In this document: positions 1 to 8,709 of the stretch, one piece after another
Layout of the letters: each line of letters starts with the position of its first letter
How positions within the stretch are numbered: the stretch's first letter is position 1
NCBI GenBank assembly: GCA_016296945.1
Contig: JAEDHQ010000004.1
Coordinates: 1-49,233, forward strand
Length of the DNA stretch: 49,233 nucleotides
Direction: 5' to 3'
From: Bacilli bacterium
GTDB lineage: Bacteria > Bacillota_I > Bacilli_A > ML615J-28 > CAG-698
Notes under the pieces: model-generated
What the model was told of the DNA's origin: nothing
The model's input: the letters and a program-made list of their open reading frames with translations, nothing else
Databases searched by the model: none
Program-made: the position numbers and the translations under genes

Positions 1-56
1 TTCATGATATAATGACACACCAAAAACCAAAAGACCATTAAGGCTAATATTTTAAA

Positions 57-129
57 GCTTTGTCAAAAATTTTACTGAAATCGATAGCTGTCAAAAATTC
101 TACTGATAATCAGTAGAGTATTTGACAGC
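57..129. repeat. Left-end repeat cluster of the IS
   Basis: Three copies of one motif lie here. Two are in the outward terminal orientation, at 57-78 and 88-107 (core TGTCAAAAATTCTACTGA). One is inverted at 110-129 (ATCAGTAGAGTATTTGACAG). The second and third copies form a long imperfect hairpin of about 19 paired bases in 21. Such subterminal copies could be transposase-binding sites; that role is inferred. Confidence 0.6.
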
Positions 130-138
130 GTATTTTTA

Positions 139-167
139 TTGTATAAAAAAATGTCCTTTGTTATAAT
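139..167 (+). promoter_or_regulatory. Probable transposase promoter
   Basis: TTGTAT at 139-144 and TATAAT at 162-167 are separated by 17 bp, a good sigma-A spacing, and lie about 48 bp before the transposase ATG. The purine-rich AAAGGACGG at 191-199 is rather far from that ATG to be its ribosome binding site. Confidence 0.55.
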
Positions 168-214
168 TAAATCGCCAGAAATAATACAAGAAAGGACGGT
201 TAAATTATATCATA

Positions 215-1529
215 ATGTTTAATCTATTTAAAGATTCCAATTTTGATTTTGATAAACTTAAATATCAAAACACTCCTAGTAAAATTGTTTTTGATGCTTA
301 TTACATTCCTGAAGATCAGACATGTCCTATTTGCTCATCTTCTAACTATTCCAAAAATGGTTATAAGATTAAAACTGTTAAACATTGTATTTATTATTCT
401 AAAATTGTTATTGTGAAATGTCATATACAAGGTTATGTTTGTAAAGATTGTAAATCTTTTTTTTATGAAAAAGATACATTCTCTAATTATAACGAGAATA
501 TTTCTAAAGAATCTATTGATGTTATTTTAAAGATGTTGAAATATAATAATGAAACATTTGAAAGTGTAGCTAGAGATTTACATATATCTAGACAACTTGT
601 AATAAATATTTTTGATAAGTATTTTAATTATACGCCACCAGTTCTTCCAGAAATATTATCTTTTGATGAAAAACATATTAATAAAAAATTAACAGATAAT
701 GCGTATATTTTTATTATATTAGATTTTTTAAATATTAAAATTTATGACATTGTTTTTTCAAGACATAAATACAAGCTAGAAAAGTATTTTTCAAGAATTC
801 CTTTAAAAGAAAGAGAAAACGTTAAATATATTACAAAACAAATGAATTTGTTTAGATATGTGGGAAACATATTTAGATATCAGTAAAAGATACTTTAAAA
901 ATGCTTTAGTTGCGATTGATTCGTTTCATGTTATGAAGCTAGTAAACAATGCTATGGATACAATTAGAAAAATTGTAATGCAAAAATATAATAATAAAGC
1001 AGAAGATATTTTTTATAATGATCCATATTATTATCTTTTAAAAAAATATAGACATTATTTTCTTAAAGAGTTCGATGATATAACAGAAGGAAGATTTTAT
1101 AATCCTAAAATGAAAATGTACTTTACAAAACATAGTTTATTGCAATATATGCTCGACATTGACGATACTTTAAAGAAAGCCTACTATCTTACTTCTAAAT
1201 ATAGAGAATTCAATAAAACTGCTAATATATCAAATTGTAAAGAAGAATTTGAAGCAATTATTGATTTATTTTATGATTCTAATATTAAACAATTTATTGA
1301 TGTAGCTATCACTTTAGAAAATTGGAAAGAATATATTTTAAACTCTTTTATACTTGTGGAAAACACATTAGTAACATCAAAAAATAAATCTAATAAGAGA
1401 AGATTATCTAACGGACCAATAGAAGGTATAAATTCGATTATAGAAAAAATAAACTTAAATGGTAATGGATATACTAACTTTTATCGTTTTAGGAATAGAT
1501 GCATATACGTTATAAATAGTGATAAATAA
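215..1529 (+). pseudogene. ISL3-family transposase, frameshifted
   Basis: Two overlapping reading frames (215-886 and 858-1529) together make one ISL3 transposase. The first holds the N-terminal zinc ribbon (CPIC...CKDC, about residues 37-78), a helix-turn-helix (VARDLHISRQLVINIF) and the first catalytic Asp (ILSFDEKHI). The second holds the next Asp (VAIDSFHVMK) and the last Glu (GPIEGINSIIEKI). Relatives read roughly VKYIT-x-DMWE across the junction. Here 19 bases (836-854) separate the ACA codon from the GAT of DMWE, about 16 more than expected, which shifts the frame by +1. The extra stretch contains the palindrome AAACAAAT-GA-ATTTGTTT. A working product would need a +1 frameshift, so I call it inactive. 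No sign of ribosomal slippage was found. Confidence 0.8.
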
Positions 1530-1560
1530 TTACTAATTAAATATTTCTGGCAAAATAAAA

Positions 1561-1592
1561 ATGGTCACATAACATTCACGTTATGTGACCAT
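1561..1592. terminator. Perfect 13-bp hairpin after the transposase
   Basis: ATGGTCACATAAC (1561-1573) is perfectly complementary to GTTATGTGACCAT (1580-1592) with a 6-nt loop. It lies about 30 bp after the transposase stop and inside the right IS end. There is no run of T after it, so it may be a structural IS element rather than a classical terminator. Confidence 0.45.
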
Positions 1593-1599
1593 ATTTGCA

Positions 1600-1684
1600 T
1601 CAGTAGAATTCTTTACAGGGGCGATTTATCGCCCTTAAATAATTTTTTTAAAATTATTTATCAGTAGAATTTTTTACAGAGCCC
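1600..1684. repeat. Right-end repeat cluster of the IS
   Basis: TCAGTAGAATTCTTTACAG at 1600-1618 and TCAGTAGAATTTTTTACAG at 1660-1678 are direct copies of the terminal motif. Between them lie two small palindromes: GGGCGATTTATCGCCC at 1619-1634, and an AT-rich one near 1637-1662 (TAAATAATTTT paired with AAAATTATTTA). The outer copy continues into AGCCC, the likely outer edge. Confidence 0.6.
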
Positions 1685-1749
1685 TTTTAATCTTGTTGGT
1701 GGCAAACTCGGGTTATATCATAATATATATTATTAAACAACAAAAATTA

Positions 1750-1787
1750 TAAATAAGAAGGTAAAAAGTCAGAAAAGTCTTCACCTT
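1750..1787 (-). terminator. Probable terminator of the glycogen operon
   Basis: On the minus strand AAGGTGAAGA can pair with TTTTTACCTT (10 bp including two G-T pairs, 10-nt loop), followed by CTTATTTATAA. It sits about 20 bp after the stop of the last gene of the operon. The T tract is weak, so confidence is moderate. Confidence 0.4.
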
Positions 1788-1804
1788 AATTATTTCAATT
1801 TTAA

Positions 1805-3652
1805 TTACATTACTTTCAAGATTAGGGCAGTTTGAGGACTAATTGATATACCATTAATTACATCCTCATCATGAAGTAAATCTTTTGCACTAGTAATTGA
1901 ATAATAATAATTATAATGACTATTATTAATTATTGTTAGATATTTTGTTTTTCCGTTAGTTCTTGAAAAAGCAAACACACGATCATCAATAATTTCTTCT
2001 TGATAATCACCATCAATAAAAACATCATCATTACGAATGTTTCCTAATTTTATTAGATATTTTGTTAATTCCTTATCGCCCTTCTCCCATGGCATTGGTT
2101 GTCGACAGAATGGGTCTTTATAACCCTCAACACCACATTCATCACCATAAAAAATACAAGGAATTCCTGGTAAAGTATAAATTAATGCAAAAGCCATCAT
2201 TAGTTTACTACGAGAATTATAGTATTCTCCCTGAGTCATTTTAAAGGAAGCTAGTTCATCTTTTGATAATGTGTGATAATTTACTTTTGAAAAGGCAGAA
2301 ATTGCTCTTGCAGTATCATGAGTTGACAGAATATTCATTAAAGAATTTAAAACTTTTTTAGGATAATTGTTTATTAGATTTCGCATTGTTCGCACTAAAT
2401 CATATAAACAATTATAATTTAAATAACTAATAATTGCATCTTTCAATGGATAATTCATTACTGAATCTAATTCTAATCCATTAAAATATGTTCTTCTAAC
2501 ATTATAGGCAATTTTATTAGAAGCATCTTCCCAAACTTCACCAATAACTATCGCATCTTTATCAATTGATTTAACACGATGATTAATCTTTTGAACAAAA
2601 TTAGTGTTCAATTCATCTACAACATCTAATCTTACTCCTTTTATTCCAAAACGCATCCATTTGTTTAAAACACCATTTTCTGATGTAATATATTCTACAA
2701 AACTCGAATCTTGATTTACTGAAGGTAAATCCTTGATTCCCCACCAAGCTTCATAATCATTAGGAAACTCCTTAAACCGAAACCAATTATAGAATGGTGA
2801 ATCTTTTGATTGATAAGCCCCTAAGGTATTGAAATGGTTATAATGATTAAAATAAATTGAGTCATCACCAGTGTGATTAAATACTCCATCAATAATGAAA
2901 TAAATCCCTAACTCTTTTCCTTTTTCAATCATTTCTTTAAAATCTTCTTCTGTTCCTAGCATTGGATCAATCTTCAAATAATCTGATGTATTATAACGAT
3001 GATTAGAAGGAGATAAAAAGATTGGATTTAAGTAAACCACACCAACATTTAATTGCTTTAAATAAGGAAGTTTTTCTGTAATTCCTTGAAAATCCCCACC
3101 ATAAAAATCATTAGAATATAGACCATTTATTGGTTTATACGCTACTTCTTCATCCCAACTTAGATGATTATAGCCTGTAGTTTTTACTGGATTATTGCCA
3201 GATTTCTTAAAACGATCAGGGAAGATTTGATACATTATTTTGCCTTGGTACCAGTCAAGATTACAACTTGTAGGATTTGTAACATTTATTTGAAAATTAT
3301 TAACATTATTATCACATAATAATGCATCCAAATCATCATTTCTACCAATATAATGATGTCCAAAACAATCGTCAAATTCAAAATGATACCAGTAAATATA
3401 AGGCTTATTAAAACTAAAACTTACAGTATACAAATTGTATTTATAATCATATAAATTTGCATTATCATCACACGCTAAACTTAATGGTTTTCGAAACAAC
3501 TCTCTACAATCATCCGTAACAACCACAACTAAATTATATATACGATATTGTTTTAATATACGTAATTTTAATACAACATCCTCATAAACAAACAAAGCGC
3601 CCAAAGGCGTTTTGCATTGTTTTAAATATGGACTAAATAAAATATCAGTCAT
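1805..3652 (-). CDS. GH13 alpha-amylase-family glycosidase (neopullulanase/maltodextrin type)
   Basis: A cytoplasmic alpha-amylase-superfamily enzyme of 615 aa with no signal peptide. It probably cuts alpha-1,4 (possibly also alpha-1,6) links in glycogen-derived dextrins. After an N-terminal beta domain of about 130 residues comes a GH13 barrel opening YQGKIMYQIFPDRF. Conserved regions are DGVFNHTG (region I), GVRLDVVDEL (nucleophile Asp), VIGEVWED (acid/base Glu) and STHDTAR (third Asp), so the catalytic triad is complete. A C-terminal beta domain ends the protein. N-terminal domain plus barrel fits the cyclomaltodextrinase/neopullulanase group (GH13_20-like). It is the last gene of the glycogen operon, 4 bp after glgP, so its product likely works with phosphorylase on intracellular glycogen. 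The exact substrate cannot be told from sequence. Confidence 0.87.
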   Translation of the reverse strand: MTDILFSPYLKQCKTPLGALFVYEDVVLKLRILKQYRIYNLVVVVTDDCRELFRKPLSLACDDNANLYDYKYNLYTVSFSFNKPYIYWYHFEFDDCFGHHYIGRNDDLDALLCDNNVNNFQINVTNPTSCNLDWYQGKIMYQIFPDRFKKSGNNPVKTTGYNHLSWDEEVAYKPINGLYSNDFYGGDFQGITEKLPYLKQLNVGVVYLNPIFLSPSNHRYNTSDYLKIDPMLGTEEDFKEMIEKGKELGIYFIIDGVFNHTGDDSIYFNHYNHFNTLGAYQSKDSPFYNWFRFKEFPNDYEAWWGIKDLPSVNQDSSFVEYITSENGVLNKWMRFGIKGVRLDVVDELNTNFVQKINHRVKSIDKDAIVIGEVWEDASNKIAYNVRRTYFNGLELDSVMNYPLKDAIISYLNYNCLYDLVRTMRNLINNYPKKVLNSLMNILSTHDTARAISAFSKVNYHTLSKDELASFKMTQGEYYNSRSKLMMAFALIYTLPGIPCIFYGDECGVEGYKDPFCRQPMPWEKGDKELTKYLIKLGNIRNDDVFIDGDYQEEIIDDRVFAFSRTNGKTKYLTIINNSHYNYYYSITSAKDLLHDEDVINGISISPQTALILKVM

Positions 3653-3656
3653 TTAT

Positions 3657-6101
3657 CTATTTTACTTTCTTAAGATTCCAAATATTATCGGCATATTCGC
3701 GAATGCTGCGGTCAGCAGAGAAAATACCTGCTTTCGCAATATTAACTAAAGACATCTTATTCCATCTCATTCTATCATTATATGCTTCATCCATTTGATA
3801 ATATACTCTCATATAATCATCAAAATCAGCTAAGCACATATATGGGTCAGCTACTGGATATTGATTCAACAAGTAATGTTTAATATTGCTAAATGATTTA
3901 CCATTAAATCCACGATCTAAACGGTCTAAAACACGTTTAATAATATAGTTATTATCGTAATACCATTGAGCGTTATAACCTTTTTGCCATAATTCACTAA
4001 CTTGATAATCTCTCATTCCGAAGATGAAGACATTATCATCACCAACTTCTTGATGAATTTCCACATTAGCACCATCTTCAGTACCAAATGTTAGTGCACC
4101 ATTGATCATAAACTTCATATTACCTGTTCCAGATGCTTCTTTACCTGCTAAGGAAATTTGTTCTGATACTTCACTGGCAGGCATTAATACTTCAGCTGTA
4201 GTAACATTATAATCTTCTACAAATACAACATTTAATTTATTTCTAATTTCTGGGCGATTTTGGATTTCTGTTGCTAAACTGTTAATTAATAGGATAATAT
4301 CTTTTGCAATGTAGTAAGTCGATGCAGCTTTAGCACCAAAAATATAAGTTTGTGGAGTAATTTGACGATAAGGATCTTCTTCTAAATCAGTCAATAATGC
4401 AATGATTTTTAAAACATTTAATAATTGACGTTTATATTCATGAAGTCTCTTAACTTGAACATCAAATCTTGTAGTTGGATCAACTACAATTCCAAACTTC
4501 TTATATAAATATTTTGCAAATGTACATTTATTTTGATACTTTATTTCATCTAATTTCTTTAAGACACTTTCATCATCTTTAAATGCCAATAATTTTTCTA
4601 AATTCTTAGCATCTTGACGATATTCAGGTCCGATTAATGAATCTAAGTAATTACATAAAGCAGGGTTAGATTGACATAACCAACGACGATATGCAATACC
4701 ATTAGTAACATTAACAAACTTATCAGGATAAATCTTATAGAAGCCATTAAATAAATTATTCTTAATAATATCTGTGTGTAAAGCACTAACACCATTTACT
4801 TTACCAGAAGCAATAACACACATGTTAGCCATTCTTACTTCGCCATTATGAATGATTCTCAAATTATTTAATTCTTCATTGCTAACACCTAAGCACTTAG
4901 CTTCATCACAAAAACGTTGATCAATTTGTTTGATAATCATATAAATACGAGGAAGTTTTCTTTGAATTAATTCTTCACTCCATTTTTCTAATGCTTCTGA
5001 TAATACTGTGTGGTTAGTATAATTTACCATATTCTTAGTAATATCCCAAGCTTCATCAAAACTTAAACGATGATCATCCATTAAAATACGAACGATCTCT
5101 GGAATTGATAATGTAGGATGTGTATCGTTAATATGAATTACAGAATATTTTGCCAATTTTCTAATATCACCATAATAACGAATATGATCATTAATAATAT
5201 TTTGAACAGATGCACTACATAAGAAATATTGTTGTTTTAAACGAAGAGTCTTTCCTTGATAGTGATTATCTGATGGATATAATACTTTAGAAATTAAATC
5301 AGCATCAGTATATTCTTGAGTAGCTTTAGCATAATCACCTTGCGTGAAGGAGTTTAAGTCAAACTTACGAATGTTACGGCTACGCCATAAACGAAGAACA
5401 CTAATAGCATCTGAGTTTCCACCACTTACCATCATATCATATGGTACTGCCTCAACTTCATTATAATCTTTATAATCATAGATTACTTTACCATCAATTG
5501 TCTTTTCTTCCACATAACCATCAAACTTAACATTGCAAGCCTTATCGCGACGTTTTGATAACCAAACTTCACCACCTGGCAACCATACATCTGGTAATTC
5601 TGTTTGATATCCATCTACTATTTTTTGTTTAAATAAACCATATTCATAACGAATAGAGAATCCCATTGCCGGATAATCTTGGCTTGCTAAGCCATCAAGA
5701 TAACAAGCTCCTAATCTACCTAAACCACCATTACCTAAAGCAGCATCTGGTTCTCTTTCGTATAAATCTTCTAATGTAACTCCAAGACCTTTTAATACAT
5801 TAGTTAATTCATCAACAATTCCTAAATTATTGACATTATTTTTTAAAGATTTACCCATTAGAAATTCCATAGAAATATAATAAACTCTTCTTTGTTTTTG
5901 ATCTCTAACTTTAGTGTTAAATGCTTTTCTCTTATCTCTAAGGATTTCATTAACAACTGTAGCAGTAGCTTTATAGATTTGATCAACATTTGCTTCATGT
6001 GGATCTAATCCATATAAAGAAGAAATTTTTTCAGAGATTCTTTGTTCTAATGAAATTTCCATTGATGTTTCTTTTGCTATATCTTTTACTATTGAATCCA
6101 T
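3657..6101 (-). CDS. glgP: Glycogen/maltodextrin phosphorylase
   Basis: Releases glucose-1-phosphate from the non-reducing ends of glycogen using inorganic phosphate and pyridoxal phosphate. Conserved GT35 blocks include YYISMEFLMGKSL near the N-terminus, AALGNGGLGRLGACYLD, and the PLP-lysine region GKEASGTGNMKFMINGALT followed by FGTEDGANVEI. I start it at 6101 (MDSIVKD), 814 aa, because GGTGA sits 5 nt before that ATG; an in-frame ATG 12 bp upstream has no suitable site. The length fits bacterial phosphorylases. It is fifth in the glycogen operon, 47 bp after glgA and 4 bp before the amylase gene, the usual Firmicutes position. Confidence 0.96.
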   Translation of the reverse strand: MDSIVKDIAKETSMEISLEQRISEKISSLYGLDPHEANVDQIYKATATVVNEILRDKRKAFNTKVRDQKQRRVYYISMEFLMGKSLKNNVNNLGIVDELTNVLKGLGVTLEDLYEREPDAALGNGGLGRLGACYLDGLASQDYPAMGFSIRYEYGLFKQKIVDGYQTELPDVWLPGGEVWLSKRRDKACNVKFDGYVEEKTIDGKVIYDYKDYNEVEAVPYDMMVSGGNSDAISVLRLWRSRNIRKFDLNSFTQGDYAKATQEYTDADLISKVLYPSDNHYQGKTLRLKQQYFLCSASVQNIINDHIRYYGDIRKLAKYSVIHINDTHPTLSIPEIVRILMDDHRLSFDEAWDITKNMVNYTNHTVLSEALEKWSEELIQRKLPRIYMIIKQIDQRFCDEAKCLGVSNEELNNLRIIHNGEVRMANMCVIASGKVNGVSALHTDIIKNNLFNGFYKIYPDKFVNVTNGIAYRRWLCQSNPALCNYLDSLIGPEYRQDAKNLEKLLAFKDDESVLKKLDEIKYQNKCTFAKYLYKKFGIVVDPTTRFDVQVKRLHEYKRQLLNVLKIIALLTDLEEDPYRQITPQTYIFGAKAASTYYIAKDIILLINSLATEIQNRPEIRNKLNVVFVEDYNVTTAEVLMPASEVSEQISLAGKEASGTGNMKFMINGALTFGTEDGANVEIHQEVGDDNVFIFGMRDYQVSELWQKGYNAQWYYDNNYIIKRVLDRLDRGFNGKSFSNIKHYLLNQYPVADPYMCLADFDDYMRVYYQMDEAYNDRMRWNKMSLVNIAKAGIFSADRSIREYADNIWNLKKVK

Positions 6102-6148
6102 TTCAATCACCATTTTATAAATTAAATTTATAACCTTTCAACTACAAA

Positions 6149-7594
6149 TTATTTTTTTAATAAATTTTTAAATAGTTCAATATATTGTTTTGCAGAAGCA
6201 TTCCAACTAAAGTCTTTATTCATACAATTCTTAGCAAGTTTTGTAAATGCTTCGCGATCATTTTTAAATAATTCAATTGCTTCTCTAGTTTTATTATATA
6301 ATCCTGTGCTATTAAAATGTTTAAATACAAATCCATTACCTTCGCGATTATTATCATAATAATCAGCGATAGTATCATATAGTCCACCTGTAGCACGAAC
6401 TACAGGTACTGAACCATAACGAGAAGCTATCATTTGACTTAATCCACATGGTTCAAATTTAGAAGGCATCATAAAGATATCACTTCCTGCATATATTTTG
6501 TGCGCTAATGTTGAATTAAATGCAAAAATTATACGAACATTTTCATTTTTACATGCATAACTATTTCTAAATGCTTCTTCAACACGCATTTCACCAGTTC
6601 CTAACACAACAACTTGTGCTCCCAAATCAATAAATCCTTGCATTGCTTCCACTACTAGTTCCATACCTTTTTGGCTAACAAGGCGACTTATACAAGCAAC
6701 TAGAGGACGATCAGGATTAATTTGTAATCCTAATTCTTCTTGAAGAGCTAATTTATTTTCTACTTTCTTTTCAAATGAATCAATATCATAGTTTGCTTTG
6801 ATTGCTGGATCATCGGCTGGATTATATAAATTATAATCAATACCATTAATTATTCCAACAAGTTTTTGTAAATTCAAGCGAATAATATTTTCTAATCCAT
6901 AAGCATTAACAGCTGTAGAAATTTCTCGAGCATAACGTGGACTAACAGTCGTAACTAAATCAGAACATACAATTGCTCCTTTAATCAAATTGATTAAACC
7001 ATTATATTCTAATATTTCAGCGTATCGTTTATCAATACCAATGACATCTTTTAAGAAATCCATTCCAAAGACTCCTTGATATTCTATATTATGGATTGTG
7101 AAAACTGATTTAATATCCATATATTTACCTTCTTTTTTATATAAAATATCAAGGTAAATATTCACTAATGCTGTATGCCAATCATTGGCATGAATAATAT
7201 TAGGATAGAAATTAATAATTTCCATTACTTTAAAAATACTCTTTGAGAAGTAAGCATACTTTTCTCCATCATCATAATGACCATAAAGACCTTCACGATC
7301 AAAGTAATATTTATTATCCACAAAATAATATTCAACACCATCTTTTTTTAATGTAAAAACACCAACATATTGGCTACGCCAAGCTAAGTCAATATTTCCA
7401 CAGCCAACGAATTTTAGTTTCTTGCCATACTCATCCATTATCTTTTTATATAAAGGTAAAACAACCTTTACTTTAAATGATTTATTAGCATTCATTATTG
7501 CTTTTGGTAAACTACCAGCGACATCAGCTAAACCTCCAGCGACAGCAAAACCAGCACATTCTGCTGCTACAAAAAGAATTTTTGTTTGCTTCAT
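6149..7594 (-). CDS. glgA: Glycogen synthase (ADP-glucose type, GT5)
   Basis: Transfers glucose from ADP-glucose to the growing alpha-1,4 glucan. At 481 aa it is normal for a bacterial GT5 enzyme with two Rossmann domains. It carries HANDWHTAL, VFTIHNIEYQGVF, GIINGIDYNLYNP, CISRLVSQKGMELV and the C-terminal nucleotide-sugar motif SKFEPCGLSQ...RATGGLYDTI. Near the N-terminus the usual K-T-G-G-L motif reads AVAGGLADV, so the lysine is replaced; the glycines are kept. The start is firm: AGGAGG lies before the ATG, within the last codons of glgD, and the glgD stop overlaps this ATG as TAATG, so the two genes are translationally coupled. Confidence 0.95.
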   Translation of the reverse strand: MKQTKILFVAAECAGFAVAGGLADVAGSLPKAIMNANKSFKVKVVLPLYKKIMDEYGKKLKFVGCGNIDLAWRSQYVGVFTLKKDGVEYYFVDNKYYFDREGLYGHYDDGEKYAYFSKSIFKVMEIINFYPNIIHANDWHTALVNIYLDILYKKEGKYMDIKSVFTIHNIEYQGVFGMDFLKDVIGIDKRYAEILEYNGLINLIKGAIVCSDLVTTVSPRYAREISTAVNAYGLENIIRLNLQKLVGIINGIDYNLYNPADDPAIKANYDIDSFEKKVENKLALQEELGLQINPDRPLVACISRLVSQKGMELVVEAMQGFIDLGAQVVVLGTGEMRVEEAFRNSYACKNENVRIIFAFNSTLAHKIYAGSDIFMMPSKFEPCGLSQMIASRYGSVPVVRATGGLYDTIADYYDNNREGNGFVFKHFNSTGLYNKTREAIELFKNDREAFTKLAKNCMNKDFSWNASAKQYIELFKNLLKK

Positions 7595-8706
7595 TATAAA
7601 ACTCCTCCTTTTTTTACATAGATTAGTTCTTCTAAGCCACCAATCATTTCTTTTTTGTTCAATATTTTTACATTTTTATCAGTAATAACATAGTCAAGTT
7701 TTGTATTAGAGGCAACAATTGTATCTTGCATTAAAATTGAATTTTCAACAACAGCACCTTTTTTAATGCGAGTACCACGGAAAATTACCGAATTCTTGAC
7801 TGTGCCTTCTATAATGCAACCATCAGCAATAATTGAATTTTCAATCACTGCATCATTACTATACTTAGTTGGAGCAGAGTCACGCACTTTTGTATAAATT
7901 GCCCGACCATCTTGATAGAATAATTCACTACGAACATCTTTCTTAATTAAATCCATATTAACATCAAAATATGAATTTAAATCAACAATGTTTCCATAAT
8001 AACCATTATGTTTATATCCATATATTTTATAATTATTAAGATTACGAGCCAAAATATCGCGATTAAAACTCTTATAATTAGTCTTAATAGCTTCATCAAT
8101 CAATTGCATTAAGAATTCTCTTTTCATAATCCAAGTATCAATACTTGCATTACCAACGCCACGATAATTCTTATCAATTGTTAATTTTACAATTCTACCA
8201 TCTTCATTAACATCAAATAATTTAGGAGCAGCAAAATCATTACCTGTAATCTCATGTTCATGATATAAGCACGTAATATCAGCACCTTTTTCTATATGAT
8301 ATTTAAAGGCACTAGTATAATCAATATTGCAAATATGATAACAGTCTGTTAAAAAAACATATTCAGCATTGCTTGACTCAATAAAATCTATTTGGCATTT
8401 TAACGCTTCAAGTCTTGTACTATATACTTGATCTCCAAATCCATATGGAGGTAAGATTTGTAATCCGCCTTTTTTACGTGCTAAATCCCAATCTTTACCA
8501 GAGCCAATATGGTCCATTAATGATTGATAATTACTCTTTGTTACAACACCAATATGATGAACACCAGCATTAACCATATTTGATAATGGAAAATCAATTA
8601 AACGATAACGACCACCGACAGGACATGAAGCTATCGTTCTTTCTCTTGTAGCCTCAAACACTTCTTTGTCATGAATATTAGAAAATATTAACCCTAAAAC
8701 TGCCAT
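7594..8706 (-). CDS. glgD: GlgD, regulatory/second subunit of ADP-glucose pyrophosphorylase
   Basis: A 370-aa paralogue of glgC, the partner subunit found in many Firmicutes. It has the nucleotidyltransferase fold (RYRLIDFPLSNMVNAGV, then QILPPYGFG) and a C-terminal left-handed beta-helix (VIENSIIADGCIIEGTV, VIFRGTRIKKGAVVENSIL). The N-terminal GGxGxRL loop of glgC is replaced by LIFSNIHDKEVFE, as expected for GlgD proteins, which have little catalysis of their own and form an active heterotetramer with GlgC in studied Bacillaceae. It lies 3 bp after glgC and overlaps the start of glgA. Confidence 0.94.
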   Translation of the reverse strand: MAVLGLIFSNIHDKEVFEATRERTIASCPVGGRYRLIDFPLSNMVNAGVHHIGVVTKSNYQSLMDHIGSGKDWDLARKKGGLQILPPYGFGDQVYSTRLEALKCQIDFIESSNAEYVFLTDCYHICNIDYTSAFKYHIEKGADITCLYHEHEITGNDFAAPKLFDVNEDGRIVKLTIDKNYRGVGNASIDTWIMKREFLMQLIDEAIKTNYKSFNRDILARNLNNYKIYGYKHNGYYGNIVDLNSYFDVNMDLIKKDVRSELFYQDGRAIYTKVRDSAPTKYSNDAVIENSIIADGCIIEGTVKNSVIFRGTRIKKGAVVENSILMQDTIVASNTKLDYVITDKNVKILNKKEMIGGLEELIYVKKGGVL

Positions 8707-8709
8707 AAT

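Larger units (their letters stand above)
56..1684 (+). mobile_element. ISL3-family-like insertion sequence, transposase broken
   Basis: An ISL3-type transposase, split by a frameshift, lies between imperfect inverted ends. The left end near 57-78 reads GCTTTGTCAAAAATTTTACT; the complement of the right end, 1660-1684, reads GGGCTCTGTAAAAAATTCTA. Both run on into the same TACTGA-type sequence. The six bases TTTTAA occur just outside both ends (50-55 and 1685-1690). This may be a target duplication, but it is short and AT-rich, and ISL3 elements usually give 8 bp. The exact boundaries are my inference. The element lies downstream of the glycogen operon and interrupts no recognisable gene. Confidence 0.75.

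Noticed and set aside
1..55. Weak similarity between the left flank of the IS and the reverse complement of 1690-1720
   Set aside because: Only short AT-rich matches (ATGATATAA and CCAA), not enough for a repeat.
836..860. Programmed frameshift joining the two transposase frames
   Set aside because: The shift is +1 with no known slippery site, and the junction holds about 16 extra palindromic bases; damage is simpler.
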